Assembly: GCA_965207565.1 (NCBI GenBank)
Contig: CBDBMQ010000024.1
Coordinates: 124,001-188,000 of the forward strand
DNA length: 64,000 nt
Direction: 5' to 3'
Source: Bin80 sp965207565
Lineage (GTDB): Bacteria; Bacteroidota; Rhodothermia; Rhodothermales; Bin80
The notes under the pieces are model-generated. The model searched no databases. It had not been told where the DNA came from and was given only the letters and a program-made list of their open reading frames with translations. The translations under genes and the position numbers were made by a program. This document shows positions 9,801-18,302 of the stretch, piece by piece. How positions within the stretch are numbered: position 1 is the stretch's first letter; the number at the start of each line of letters is the position of its first letter.

Positions 9801-10515
9801 CCTTTGCCCAGTACTCACGCACAGCGAACGAGTCGGCGACCGGTTCTACAACACGTTCAAACGTAATCTCTTCCGGGGGCCAAACATCTTTGACCGTCGC
9901 TTCCTTATAGAACCCGACATACAGATCTAAATCCCCATCTGCGTCCATATCAGCCAAGGCAACCGAGGTAGCACCTCCAGATTGAGGAAGGTTTGCCCCT
10001 GTGGTATAATCTGTGAAATGCCCCGTGCCGTCATTCACGTACAACTGCACTCCACTTCCAAGTGAAGTCACAAAGAGATCCAGGTCCCCATCTGCATCAA
10101 CATCAGAGAACGCTGTGCCAGTTGCTCTTGGATGAACAAGGCCTAAACCCGCCTGAAGTGTGATGTCCTGGAATTTCCAAGCCCCCAGATTGCGATGGAG
10201 TGTACTATGATGCTCCATCCCTGCCAAAAAAATATCAGGCAGGCTATCCCCATCCACATCGCCAATGGCGACCCCCGATCCATTGACAACGTGCCGGTTG
10301 TCTACAAGAGCCGAAATGCTGATATGATTACTGAACGCAATTGCGTCGGGGATTTCTGTAAACCCTGTCCCCGTGCCAATGGGGGGACTCAGTGGACGCA
10401 CCCGATACCCTTCGAACGAAGTCCAAGTACGCTCGGGCTCGGAGCTGCATCCCACAAAAAGAAACACACCGAGCAAAAATACACGCCAGACCATGCATGC
10501 GGAGCACCTGGGCAT
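6892..10515 (-). CDS. FG-GAP/VCBS repeat lipoprotein with two ASPIC/UnbV domains (CRTAC1-like)
   Basis: Up to 1207 residues. A start at 10494 (MVWRVFLLGVFL) would give a cleaner lipoprotein signal ending in the lipobox VGC; the ATG at 10515 adds seven residues. The body carries many Ca-binding-like FG-GAP repeats with DxDxDGxxD signatures (for example GDVDGDSLPDIF, SDVDADGDLDLFV, DFNQDGYPDLYV). One ASPIC/UnbV-like segment is near residues 548-625 (VRLQGLPPNPTGVGA) and a second is at the C-terminus ending VRIVQQ. It is predicted to be a surface or periplasm-facing beta-propeller lipoprotein. It is the last gene of the susC-susD operon, 12 bp after the small lipoprotein gene. Its last 113 bp and 17 bp of downstream sequence are duplicated at 3437-3566. 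Confidence 0.88.
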   Translation of the reverse strand: MPRCSACMVWRVFLLGVFLFVGCSSEPERTWTSFEGYRVRPLSPPIGTGTGFTEIPDAIAFSNHISISALVDNRHVVNGSGVAIGDVDGDSLPDIFLAGMEHHSTLHRNLGAWKFQDITLQAGLGLVHPRATGTAFSDVDADGDLDLFVTSLGSGVQLYVNDGTGHFTDYTTGANLPQSGGATSVALADMDADGDLDLYVGFYKEATVKDVWPPEEITFERVVEPVADSFAVREYWAKDYKLIHQEGRLMRVELAEPDRIFFNDGAGNFTEGSFTEGLFLDENGVSLSEAPQYWTLSVRSQDFNQDGYPDLYVCNDFESPDALWFGSADGIFRAASTLALRKTSQSTMSVAAADINADEHVDLFLADMLSSGYSERQRQHFVIPPEVLTMGDIHARPQEMQNMLLLNRADTTYAEIARWSGVAATGWTWSSVFTDVDLDGWPDLLLTTGHAYDAMDADAQIAARSSRRLWREVLLDFPDLDLPNIAFRNLGNAQFERVEQGWGLGVNPDVAHGMALADLDEDGDQDLVINRLDGPVGVFRNDAEAERILVRLQGLPPNPTGVGALVRVVSDSLPPQNQEVIAGGEYLSSSDAARTFAYSSGAVIEVHWPDGGLSRVDEVIPNSEYWINQPPPQPKVSSELPPTLFKALSTGLQHEETSYADFARQPLLPHRLSQRGPALVAVDIDSDGDEDLILGGGKGKRLQLLVNDAGIFATKQYLGNPSTGDHAGIVALPGVVWAAVGNYERTPEEAGDLSRILQVSLSGEGTPYMLGSESPGPLALGDFTGDGSLELFVGGHFIPGQYPQVTTSTIYRIRDQELLRDDELSAPFENLGLVSGAVAADLNGDQQTDLALAMMWGPVQVFHNRGGGQLVRMTRSLGLTDYVGWWNGITPADFDGDGRLDLVVTNWGQNVPYDQNTPLRAYYGDLDQNSSMDLLEVQWTPDLDALGLVRDFQTLTHALPILRQHVRTYREFSERSAEDIFGSVLSGAADHEVTHWQTTVFMNRESHYEVVPLAVEAQWSPAFAPVAGDFNGDGRIDLFLSQNFFAVASGYPRLDSGRGLLLLANESHELVPQFAQHSGIRIYGSQRASVAADFNLDGRLDLAVTQNAGPVVHFENQSAGVGLRVELRTEHANTFTIGANVRAQYRDGSLGPAAAVVAGSGYWSQNSLAPLLAPRSEIEKVHVSWPGGTDTTVVVQPGAQTVRIVQQ

Positions 10516-10527
10516 CCAGAGCAGGTG

Positions 10528-11016
10528 CTACATTACCCCTGCCTTGAACTCATTCTCAAGGTATTTGGCAATCTCATCCAGGTAAGCCTCTCGCTCGGCC
10601 GTGATCATTACCGGCTCCCAGTTCCCGCCCATTGAGAGTCGGGCCTCAAACTCGGCTTCCATACGTGAGGAAAACGTGCTCGCGTTCCCTGCTGCACGAT
10701 TGCGCGGACGCGCATTGACAAAGATGCGTACCCTGGCCGCCACATACCCGGCAGCCTGTTCATCCGCGAAGGTGACTACATCTTTCCATGATGTTTCCAG
10801 GCGTACATCCTCGGGGGTGTCAACTTCTCGATTCATGCGGTATCCGTATCTGGTAAGCAGGGCATCCTGGGCAGTTGAGACAATATGCCACCGTGCGGAA
10901 GTTCCGAGATTGTAACGAAACGTGCTGTCACGAGCCCGCTCACCGTCGGCACCCGGTCCAGAACAGGCGCCCACAAGCAAGACACAGCATAAAATCCAGT
11001 AGATTGATGGTTTCAT
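10528..11016 (-). CDS. Small lipoprotein of the SusCD operon
   Basis: 162 residues from ATG 11016. An upstream in-frame start at 11073 would bury the signal peptide, so I prefer MKPSIYWILCCVLLVGACSG, a typical lipoprotein signal with lipobox VGAC. The mature part is soluble, charged and rich in Arg and Glu, with no family that I recognise. It sits between susD and the FG-GAP gene, with 12 bp to the latter, and so likely is an accessory outer-membrane or periplasmic component of the uptake system. A hairpin precedes it. Confidence 0.75.
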   Translation of the reverse strand: MKPSIYWILCCVLLVGACSGPGADGERARDSTFRYNLGTSARWHIVSTAQDALLTRYGYRMNREVDTPEDVRLETSWKDVVTFADEQAAGYVAARVRIFVNARPRNRAAGNASTFSSRMEAEFEARLSMGGNWEPVMITAEREAYLDEIAKYLENEFKAGVM

Positions 11017-11054
11017 TGAGATTCTTCGTATAGTGGTGATTAACCAAAAGCATG

Positions 11055-11095
11055 GAAGGGGGGCAGTTCCCATGTGAGTACTGCCCCCCCCCTTC
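11055..11095 (-). promoter_or_regulatory. G/C-rich hairpin between susD and the lipoprotein gene
   Basis: GGGGGGCAGT (11058-11067) pairs with ACTGCCCCCC (from 11080) around a 12-nt loop, in the 101-bp gap after susD. On the minus strand it is followed by UUCC rather than a long U-run. It is more likely a partial terminator or an mRNA-stabilising stem lowering expression of the two distal genes than a full stop. Confidence 0.6.
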
Positions 11096-11117
11096 GTTTC
11101 ATTGAACCGAATGTTTG

Positions 11118-12743
11118 TTAGCGCGGTAAGCTAGCGTCGGTATCAAACCGATAAGCGACCGGTGCCCCTCCCGTTCCTCCAACGCCACCAAACGTATAAT
11201 TCTGCAACCCCAGCGTTTCCAACTCACTGCCGGGCACGGGGAAATGGACTGGCGTTCCTGTAACGAGATCACCTAATCCGCGATCATCGAAATAGGCCAA
11301 CCCTCCTGCCGTATTCATCGTCTCAATCCGACGTTCATGCTTAAGCTTGGCCCAAAGGCTTGCGGAGTCCAAGTGACTCTGTGCGTCTGCCGGAGAGCCC
11401 ACAGGGTCCGATCCAGAGGCTGGATTCAGCATTCCGCGCGCCACACGCGTCAGATTGATCAATTCAGCAACCTCTTCTGTGCTGCCGCCAGTACGCAACA
11501 ACCCTTCGACTTTATACAAGTCCATTTCTGTGGGGATGATGTGTGGCATGGCGCCAGTCGAACTATTGTCATAGTAATAAAAATATCGTGTGTGAGTATG
11601 GGATGAAAAATGGTAGGTGCCACGAGCGGGTGGAAAAGGACCATCATATCCAAAAAAAGTAAAATCTGTACCGCTTGCCGTAGGATCATTGGCACTCCCA
11701 ACAATCCTACGATCTGATGTCATGATCTCAAACACTGAGCGATTTTGCACTGGCGTTGACAGCCATTTCTGATAACCTCCCGACTCATCAGCCGGGCCGA
11801 TCGTGCGATAATCTGCCCGAGCCCAAGAGGTTCCCTCTTGAGCAAAATTCTTCAGGCAGTCACTCCTAATGTACGGATCTTTATTTCCGATGGGTGCGAA
11901 AACTGTGGTAATTCCATTATCAACGAGACCCATGACAGTACTCCAGTTCACCGCTGCACGCTCGGCTTCATTCCTTGCAACCTGAACCGTAAAACGTGCA
12001 ATGAACGAATTGATCAGTCTGACCATGTCTTGAGAACTTACATTCAGTCCCCAGATCCAACCGTCAATCGAAAACGAGTTTGCACTCGCGATTGCACGTG
12101 CTTCCTCCAACATCCGAATCGCCTCCTGATTCACCTCCATGTAAGGACGTAGTTCAAGTACATCATTCTCCAGATCTACCGTCTCGTCAAACACAAACGC
12201 TTGGTCAAAGACCAGAGAAAGCGTCCCATGCATCAGACCCTGATTCATTTTTGCAAATGCTTTCAGGCGTGCTGTATCATGGCCATCACGGGTATATATA
12301 TTGTTGTCCACACTCTCTTCTTCTTCCGCCCGAATAATTGCCTGAAGCGCATCGGCCGCATTTGAGAGACCTGTGTAGCTTAAAAACCAAGGGCCCTCCG
12401 TGGCGCCTGAACTGCTGTAGGTTGAGCTGTTATCCCAAGCAATACGGGGCTCACTGGACATATCCCTCATACCAAAGTTGCCCCAGGAAGACGAGTTCTC
12501 ATCTGCCATGGTTGAAAAGGTCAGGGCAGAACCAGCGCACGACTGGGTCGCACTCCAATAACTTGGAAACGTACCTCGCACCAAGTTCACGACATCACCG
12601 GGTTGCGCGAAGGCGACCTTCCTGTCCGGTGAGTTTTCGTTTTCCACGGCCAGATCCTGGCAACCCGTGGCGCTGAGCGTCAGGACACCGATCAGCATGT
12701 AGAATGCAAATTGCTTCATTTGATTGATATTCTTAAATTTCAT
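11118..12743 (-). CDS. RagB/SusD family outer-membrane nutrient-binding lipoprotein
   Basis: About 541 residues from ATG 12743 (a GTG at 12752 and an ATG at 12719 are also in frame). The signal MKQFAFYMLIGVLTLSATGC ends in a lipobox Cys. The body shows SusD features: a tetratricopeptide-like helical region, LRPYMEVNQEAIRMLEEA, and the C-terminal HERRIETMNTAGG-type segment. SusD proteins sit on the cell surface and deliver glycans or peptides to the SusC channel. The start lies 6-15 bp after the susC stop. Substrate cannot be told from sequence; there is no adjacent glycoside hydrolase or peptidase. Confidence 0.92.
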   Translation of the reverse strand: MKFKNINQMKQFAFYMLIGVLTLSATGCQDLAVENENSPDRKVAFAQPGDVVNLVRGTFPSYWSATQSCAGSALTFSTMADENSSSWGNFGMRDMSSEPRIAWDNSSTYSSSGATEGPWFLSYTGLSNAADALQAIIRAEEEESVDNNIYTRDGHDTARLKAFAKMNQGLMHGTLSLVFDQAFVFDETVDLENDVLELRPYMEVNQEAIRMLEEARAIASANSFSIDGWIWGLNVSSQDMVRLINSFIARFTVQVARNEAERAAVNWSTVMGLVDNGITTVFAPIGNKDPYIRSDCLKNFAQEGTSWARADYRTIGPADESGGYQKWLSTPVQNRSVFEIMTSDRRIVGSANDPTASGTDFTFFGYDGPFPPARGTYHFSSHTHTRYFYYYDNSSTGAMPHIIPTEMDLYKVEGLLRTGGSTEEVAELINLTRVARGMLNPASGSDPVGSPADAQSHLDSASLWAKLKHERRIETMNTAGGLAYFDDRGLGDLVTGTPVHFPVPGSELETLGLQNYTFGGVGGTGGAPVAYRFDTDASLPR

Positions 12744-12757
12744 ATGGGTCACCTCAC

Positions 12758-15700
12758 CTAAAATTGGAATTCTAATTTCGCCCGAATCGTCCGATAGGGC
12801 GGATAACTGAAATTGTCTACACGATAGAGTGTCGGATCGGCCCCAGATCCTACCTCAGGATCAAATCCAGAGTAGCTACTGAAGGTGAGTAGATTGCGCC
12901 CAATGATACTCGCCGAGAGAGAATGTAACATATTGCCGAAGACACGAGAAAGTTGCTGACGATTGAGTGTGTACCCCACCGAAAGCTCACGCAGCTTCAG
13001 ATACGTTGCATCTTCTACATAATGACTGTTTCTCCCCGTCGCATCGTAGAGGACTTCGTAGTACGTGGTGGACTTCTTCATGCTTTCTTCCTTTCCTCTC
13101 TGGTCCTGATCTGCATTCCGGCCATCACGGTATCCCCATTGCTTGGTGAAATTATAGACATCGCCTCCAATCTGGGCCCCCCACAGCATATAGAGTCTGA
13201 ATCCTTTGTAGCGGAAGGTCGTGTTGACTCCGAGGCTGAAGTCCGGAAGCGCATTTCCAATTTGAACCCGATCTGTCTCGTTCACCTCGTCGTAGTACTT
13301 AATGGGAATTCCCCATCGGTAACTGTCATCTCCAACTGTGACATTCGTCCCCCACAGATCGTCTTCCCCACCTATGACACCGTCTGGGCCTGCGCCACTG
13401 GTGTAGCTGTTACCTTGACCAACGGCGACCACATATCCATCATCATTGACATCAAAGAAGCTTGCGTCAACTCCGGCCGGAAGCCTGGAGAGACCTGTAA
13501 TGAATTCATTCCCATACATCCCCCCCAGGATTTCGCCTTCGCGGAAGAAAAATAGGCTCCGGGGGCCACCCAAATAGGGGTTCGAATTGAATTCAGATAT
13601 CTCTTGGCGGGTGCGGTCAAACGTGACCCCGACCTCGAAATCCATATCCCGTGAATTGTAGACATTCGCATTCACGCTGGCTTCAATGGTGTTGGATGTC
13701 AGATCTCCTGCATTACTCCACTGGCTCCCAAACCCGAAGTACCCGGCGAGTGGAACGCCAAGGAGCAGATCCTCGACCTTTGTGTCGGCATACACCAACT
13801 CAATGAATATCCGGTCGAGAACTCCCACATCCAATCCAAACTCCATTTCTGTCTGCAATTCCGGCTTCAGGAACGCATTCCCAAGGGTTGATTTGGAGAG
13901 TTGACCATTGCTCAGGGTTAGCGTCTCGTACTGCGCCTGGAATCTAGGACGGCCACCGGCGGTTCCGATGGACGCGCGCAGCTTCAATTCAGTGATCGGG
14001 TTGTCCGCTGGCCAGAATGATTCCTCGGAAACCCGCCATGCAGCACTTCCGCGGAAATAGGGTTGCCAGCGCTCTTCCGCTCCAAAGAGGGAACTGCCGT
14101 CATAACGGAAGAAGGCGTCCACTATATATTTATCCATGTAGTCCAACCCTGCGGTCGCGTAATACCCTTCAGCTATAACGGTCTCGGTGTAGTTCGCGAA
14201 GTCTCTTGAGCCACTATCGCAGTCTTCCTCTCCACAAAACTGCTTAACATTGGAGAGATCTTTAATCCCCAACGTCAAAAGATTGCTCCCAACAATGCCC
14301 TCCGAAAAATAGTCGGAATTTTCTATCTGGGCTTTCAGTTGACCGCGGGTCGTGAAATCTCCAAACCGTTTATTTAGAGACACGGTCAAGTCATAGTTGA
14401 TTGCCTCACTAATCTCGTTGCTCCGCTCAATCCGACCACTATTGATAGGTGATGCGCCGATCGATGCAAACCCAACGTCATAGAATTCCGTTGCGTCTCT
14501 ATCTGAACGGTCATAACTGAAATTGCTCTCAAGACTCAACCAATCCAGCGGACTCCAACGTGCACGGAAATTGCCAAGCAGGCGTGATCGTTGCCGACCA
14601 ATATCTGCATTCTGAATTACGTATAGCGGATTTTCCTCTACCGAAAGTGGATCCGCCTGAATTTTTAGCTCACCCAGTTCATCCGTTGCAGACAGGCTTA
14701 CCAATGGATTCGTAAACATCAGGCCAAAGAATGGATTGAAGAATGAAGACGAACCTGGTACCCCAGTGAGCCCATCATTTGATGTCTGGGAATAAAACCC
14801 CGAGGTTGAAATGCTCAGGTTTGGCCGAATGCGATGGTCAAGATTCACGCGAAAGCTTCTCCGTTTCATCCCGTCAAGTCCCTGAAGCGGTCCCTGCTCA
14901 GCAACATTGGTGAAAGACGCCAAGAAGTTTGTTTTTGGACCATTTTGGCTTACACCAACATAATTTGTCCAAGTATCGCCGGGATCAAACAATTCCTCAA
15001 ACGCATTGTGCAGCGTACCCTGATACGGATTATCAAAAAAAGCCACCCCATTAGCGGTTTTTTCCTGCACCACTCCTGGGCCATATCCATTGGCCAAACA
15101 GGTAGGGCAGGTATTGACTGCACCCTCTCTATTCAGGAAGTTCCCCGATGCATCAACTTGTAGATCGTGGGATGTATTGGCTTGCAGGGTTTTTGCTACA
15201 CTGCCAACCCCGTATTCATTGCGGACCGTCACCCGTGTCTGATTCAAGGGGGTCGCTGTACCACGCTGCGTTGTGATGTTGATCACACCATTCTGGGCTC
15301 GTGAGCCATAGAGCGATGAAGCAGCAGCTCCCTTAACAATCTCAATATTTTCAATATCCAGTGCATCAATGTCAACCTGGTTCGCACCGAGAACGACTCC
15401 ATCCACAATGTAGAGTGGCTGATTACTGCCGGTGATACTGGTCGCACCGCGTAGCCGCACAGAAACGGAAGCACCTGGCGCGCCACTGCCTGCCTGAACG
15501 GCAACTCCGGCAACCTTGCCCTGAATGGACGCAACCGGATTTGATGCAGGTGCCAGGGTTATATCCTCACTACTTACCTGACTTACTGTGAAAGCCAGTT
15601 TCTTCCTCGGCGTTGCTTCAGCGACCCCGGTGACAACCAAATCATCCAGTTGGAGGAAATCCACGGCCAGAACGAAGTCCTCCGTCATGATGCTCTCACT

Positions 15701-15970
15701 GACTGTAATTGCCCGCACCTGCTCCACAAACCCAACATAACGAGCGGTCAACTCCAAGGTTTGCCCAACATGCTCAGCAGGAATCGGAAACGTATATGTC
15801 CCATCAAGATCGGTGGATGCACCAATCACTAATGACTCTACGAGCACATTTGCTCCGATGAGCGGCTCGCCTGTGTCATCTGTAACCGTTCCGGTAATTA
15901 CGCTCTGAGCACTTGCCAATCCCGGGAACAGCAACATGCAAAGAACGAGGAAAGAGTGTCTTTTCTTCAT
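12758..15970 (-). CDS. SusC/RagA family TonB-linked outer-membrane protein
   Basis: About 1070 residues from ATG 15970. Longer in-frame extension upstream is not credible because MKKRHSFLVLCMLLFPGLASAQ is a clean signal peptide. Domains in order: carboxypeptidase-regulatory-like domain (GTVTDDTGEPLIGANV), a plug domain (SVRLRGATSITG, QPLYIVDGV, NIEIVKGAAASSLYGSRAQNG), then a 22-strand-type barrel ending in an aromatic (LEFQF). It transports substrate with TonB energy and pairs with the SusD gene that follows. It is first gene of a four-gene minus-strand operon. Confidence 0.95.
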   Translation of the reverse strand: MKKRHSFLVLCMLLFPGLASAQSVITGTVTDDTGEPLIGANVLVESLVIGASTDLDGTYTFPIPAEHVGQTLELTARYVGFVEQVRAITVSESIMTEDFVLAVDFLQLDDLVVTGVAEATPRKKLAFTVSQVSSEDITLAPASNPVASIQGKVAGVAVQAGSGAPGASVSVRLRGATSITGSNQPLYIVDGVVLGANQVDIDALDIENIEIVKGAAASSLYGSRAQNGVINITTQRGTATPLNQTRVTVRNEYGVGSVAKTLQANTSHDLQVDASGNFLNREGAVNTCPTCLANGYGPGVVQEKTANGVAFFDNPYQGTLHNAFEELFDPGDTWTNYVGVSQNGPKTNFLASFTNVAEQGPLQGLDGMKRRSFRVNLDHRIRPNLSISTSGFYSQTSNDGLTGVPGSSSFFNPFFGLMFTNPLVSLSATDELGELKIQADPLSVEENPLYVIQNADIGRQRSRLLGNFRARWSPLDWLSLESNFSYDRSDRDATEFYDVGFASIGASPINSGRIERSNEISEAINYDLTVSLNKRFGDFTTRGQLKAQIENSDYFSEGIVGSNLLTLGIKDLSNVKQFCGEEDCDSGSRDFANYTETVIAEGYYATAGLDYMDKYIVDAFFRYDGSSLFGAEERWQPYFRGSAAWRVSEESFWPADNPITELKLRASIGTAGGRPRFQAQYETLTLSNGQLSKSTLGNAFLKPELQTEMEFGLDVGVLDRIFIELVYADTKVEDLLLGVPLAGYFGFGSQWSNAGDLTSNTIEASVNANVYNSRDMDFEVGVTFDRTRQEISEFNSNPYLGGPRSLFFFREGEILGGMYGNEFITGLSRLPAGVDASFFDVNDDGYVVAVGQGNSYTSGAGPDGVIGGEDDLWGTNVTVGDDSYRWGIPIKYYDEVNETDRVQIGNALPDFSLGVNTTFRYKGFRLYMLWGAQIGGDVYNFTKQWGYRDGRNADQDQRGKEESMKKSTTYYEVLYDATGRNSHYVEDATYLKLRELSVGYTLNRQQLSRVFGNMLHSLSASIIGRNLLTFSSYSGFDPEVGSGADPTLYRVDNFSYPPYRTIRAKLEFQF

Positions 15971-16701
15971 GAGATCTTCTGTATTTGTGAGTGGAATACT
16001 TCCTAAGGTGAGGACTACACAGGGTCCTCTGGAAGGATACATAAGTTTCTTAAAGATAAGAAAACTTTCATACAACTGCACATAAACACCTAAGCAATAC
16101 CGATTGATCCCTCTGCAACGGAGGTTCTCCCCAGCCCTGCCTTGTACGTAACAAAGAAAACCCGAAAAATGGGTCTTTTTCCGCATGTTTAGTGGGTGGT
16201 CATAGACTCCAAAATCAGGCTATTGGTTTGAGCATGATGCGGGTCTCATGTCCATGCTCTGCGGGTTTTTAGGATTGATTTCTTTGATTTGACCTTGAAA
16301 TAATCTGGTCGAAGGTTTCTGAAGAATTTTTGTGCAAGCCTGGGAGGGGGGATTGCGTGATTTCGCGTTTCAGGCCCCACAGGGCCGATTGTCGCGTGAG
16401 ACCTGCACCTGTTCGCTAAAGATTTCCTTCATTTTTTCAACCATGCGAGACACGATGAACCGGTTCCCGACCTTGCGCGCTGTGTCCGATATTCAAATTA
16501 ATCCATAAAATTCATGATGAATAATATGGGATGATGTATTCAAGGAGCTACCTACGGCCTCTTATTTTTACGCAATCAGCGGGATAATCATGCGCTGGTC
16601 AGCGTATGGTCCTACCAAATCAAGCGTTGTAACTCCATGTTAAATGGCGCTACGGGTCGACAATCAACCTCATACGCGGCATTCCAGGGCCAATATGGCC
16701 C
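15971..16701. other. Gap upstream of susC with an orphan IS end
   Basis: No convincing gene. An inverted repeat GAGCATG/CATGCTC (16230-16236 and 16253-16259) is followed by GCGGGTTTTT, resembling a plus-strand terminator. Bases 16516-16530 read GATGAATAATATGGG, identical to the right terminal repeat of the IS1380-type element at 23298-23312, so this is an orphan end of that family. The susC promoter is presumably in 15971-16200 but I could not place it. Confidence 0.5.
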
Positions 16702-17079
16702 TTACTGTGAGAGCGGTTCTCGATCTATACGATCAAATGATGAGTATGTCAAAAAAGAGACTTCTTGGGAGGGCACTTGCAGAACAAGTATCCCCTTAGA
16801 GGTCGTTCTAAGCAGTTGAATGTTATTTTCGGCCTCGCCTGTGGTGTAGACGATACGATACTCTCCACTTTGTAGCGCCAGATCGCGTGTGGCCTCCGAG
16901 TACCCGTTCAAGAAGAAAACAGCCGCCAATAGAGGGCCTAGTTGTAGCCCCAACGCCCCCGCAGTAGACAGCTTGACAGAAACCATCGTGCGTCCAACCA
17001 ACCACGGAGAGAAGAGCATCCAGCATCCCATGGCAAAAAATATCCATCCCGTGGTCGTGGGGCTGTCAGCCCATATCAT
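16702..17079 (-). CDS. Small membrane protein ORF, possibly 3' half of a frameshifted gene
   Basis: 125 residues with two hydrophobic segments (WIFFAMGCWMLFSPWLV and GLQLGPLLAAVFFLNG) followed by a soluble tail (EYRIVYTTGEAENNIQLL). Not recognised. Its ATG overlaps the end of the upstream ORF (17066-17449) by 14 nt. Two overlapping membrane ORFs of similar size suggest either a translationally coupled pair or one protein broken by a frameshift near 17070-17080. Confidence 0.5.
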   Translation of the reverse strand: MIWADSPTTTGWIFFAMGCWMLFSPWLVGRTMVSVKLSTAGALGLQLGPLLAAVFFLNGYSEATRDLALQSGEYRIVYTTGEAENNIQLLRTTSKGILVLQVPSQEVSFLTYSSFDRIDREPLSQ

Positions 17080-17449
17080 AACAAATCCCCCTATAAGGGG
17101 TCATCCCGGAAGGGATGACGTATTTCACGGTGTATCTTACCGTGGTACGTAAGAACTTCGTGATCCGGGAAGGCAGAGGCCTTTGAATGGTCTCCTCATC
17201 AGACCTGATTCCCTCTGCGCGCCCATTCGCTATAAACGGCACCAGCAATAACGCCACAATGACATACAATACAAACTCAGGCAGCCAACGTATGGTGTTG
17301 CTTGTATAGTCAGTCGGAGAGCTCAGCACAATAAATTCTTCTCCAAGCACACTATAATACCCCCATTCTCGCAAGGCCGACGCAACTAAAGTCGCGACCG
17401 TCAACGTAGCAATTGTTGTCGGGACATTCCACCGAGAAAATTTGGTCAC
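17066..17449 (-). CDS. Small membrane protein ORF, possibly 5' half of a frameshifted gene
   Basis: 127 residues with hydrophobic segments near residues 10-28 and 52-72 (LPEFVLYVIVALLLVPFIA), then a basic tail. Not recognised. See the overlapping ORF at 16702-17079. The region lies between orphan IS ends (16516-16530 and 17559-17573), so both may be remnants of the host chromosome between insertions. Confidence 0.5.
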   Translation of the reverse strand: MTKFSRWNVPTTIATLTVATLVASALREWGYYSVLGEEFIVLSSPTDYTSNTIRWLPEFVLYVIVALLLVPFIANGRAEGIRSDEETIQRPLPSRITKFLRTTVRYTVKYVIPSGMTPYRGICYDMG

Positions 17450-17558
17450 CGTACTGTCGTTTTAGCCTTAGATTCCTGTCCGTCTGTATCTGGTTTACAC
17501 AGAGCACAGACCCAAGTTGCATAGCGAGGTATATAATCTCCTTTGATTTTCCCATTAG

Positions 17559-17596
17559 CCCATAATATTCATCTCAATTTAGCAGTTTCGTATTGA
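17559..17596. repeat. Orphan left end of an IS1380-type element
   Basis: CCCATAATATTCATC (17559-17573) and the following bases, including AGTTTCGTATTGA, match the left end of the IS1380-type element at 19416 onward with few differences. The rest of that copy is missing because similarity stops at the neighbouring ISL3-type end. Confidence 0.75.
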
Positions 17597-17622
17597 GGGT
17601 CTTCCCCTTTTTAAGGGTTTGG
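17597..17622. repeat. Orphan ISL3-type terminal repeat
   Basis: GGGTCTTCCCCTTTTTAAGG resembles the right end of the complete ISL3-type element (36769-36793, read inward GGGCTTCCCCTTTTCAAGTG) and another orphan end at 44857-44892. It abuts the IS1380-type end on one side and a group II intron on the other. Confidence 0.6.
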
Positions 17623-17626
17623 GGGT

Positions 17627-18241
17627 GTAGAGTCAGGGGGCGGTGCGGTGCCCGTAGGGTCCGGTGGCTTATCCGTTGCTTTCGCTCCAGGCCTCAGTCC
17701 GGCTCCCTTAGGTCCGTTTCCGCCCCCTGCTCTCCGAACCGGGCGTGCGGTTTTCCCGCACCCGGCTCTCCAGGTGGATCATGCGGCTCGTGCTCGGACC
17801 ACCATACTCCGTTTCGTGATCTCCGTAATGCAGGGAAATGCCCCTTTCCCGCGAATATCACGAACGTTGCATCGTGGGCTGGCTGGCCTGTTTACGCCCA
17901 GACAGCTCCGTCTCTTTGACGTCCCCTTCACTTGTGCATGTGCAGACGCCGGTCGCTCCGACGTGCTCCGGCTTCTATATCATTGCCGGCGCCCTTTGAC
18001 CTTTTGTCTGCCCTCCTAAAACGCGGAGGGTCGGCACCCACATTACTAGTTTCGGGGCCTGCTCAACCTTCACTCGCGTTCCGGCCTGCATGCCTGCTGA
18101 ATCGCCTACGCGATCCGTTTATCCAAAGTGCTTCAATTCATGTCGTTACCTCCATAAATCGCTTTGGTCGCTTCCAACTGGAACGACAGTTATTGGGTGG
18201 GATTCGCACCCACCAGGAAAAAGCGCCTTTCCACGGCGCAC
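17627..18241 (-). ncRNA. ORF-less group II intron (615 nt) with intact domain V
   Basis: On the minus strand the RNA begins GTGCGCCGTGGAAAGGCGC, a group II 5' end (GUGYG), at 18241. It ends TGACTCTAC at 17627. Domain V lies at 17736-17768: GAGCCGGGTGCGG, loop GAAAA, CCGCACGCCCGGTTC, with the AGC catalytic triad at its base. Domain VI is a long GGGGGC/GCCCCC stem after it. The same 5' and 3' ends are found in the intron at 38284-40163, but the reverse transcriptase gene is absent here. It could splice or move only with a maturase supplied in trans. It sits 9 bp outside the left end of the IS256-type element. Confidence 0.8.
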
Positions 18242-18269
18242 ATGTAGAAATTAGTTGGTTAAAGGAAGC

Positions 18270-18297
18270 GTGATATAACCCTTTCAACTTATATCAC
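18270..18297. promoter_or_regulatory. Perfect palindrome upstream of the dead transposase paralogue
   Basis: GTGATATAA (18270-18278) and TTATATCAC (18289-18297) form a perfect 9-bp inverted repeat with a 10-nt spacer. It ends 5 bp before the ATG at 18303. It could be an operator for autoregulation by an element-encoded protein or an mRNA hairpin hiding the start codon. It overlaps the inner end of the left terminal repeat. Confidence 0.65.
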
Positions 18298-18302
18298 ATC
18301 CC

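Noticed and set aside
17593..18273. Several 100-codon plus-strand ORFs
   Set aside because: They read the antisense of the ORF-less group II intron; GC-rich structured RNA explains the open frames.
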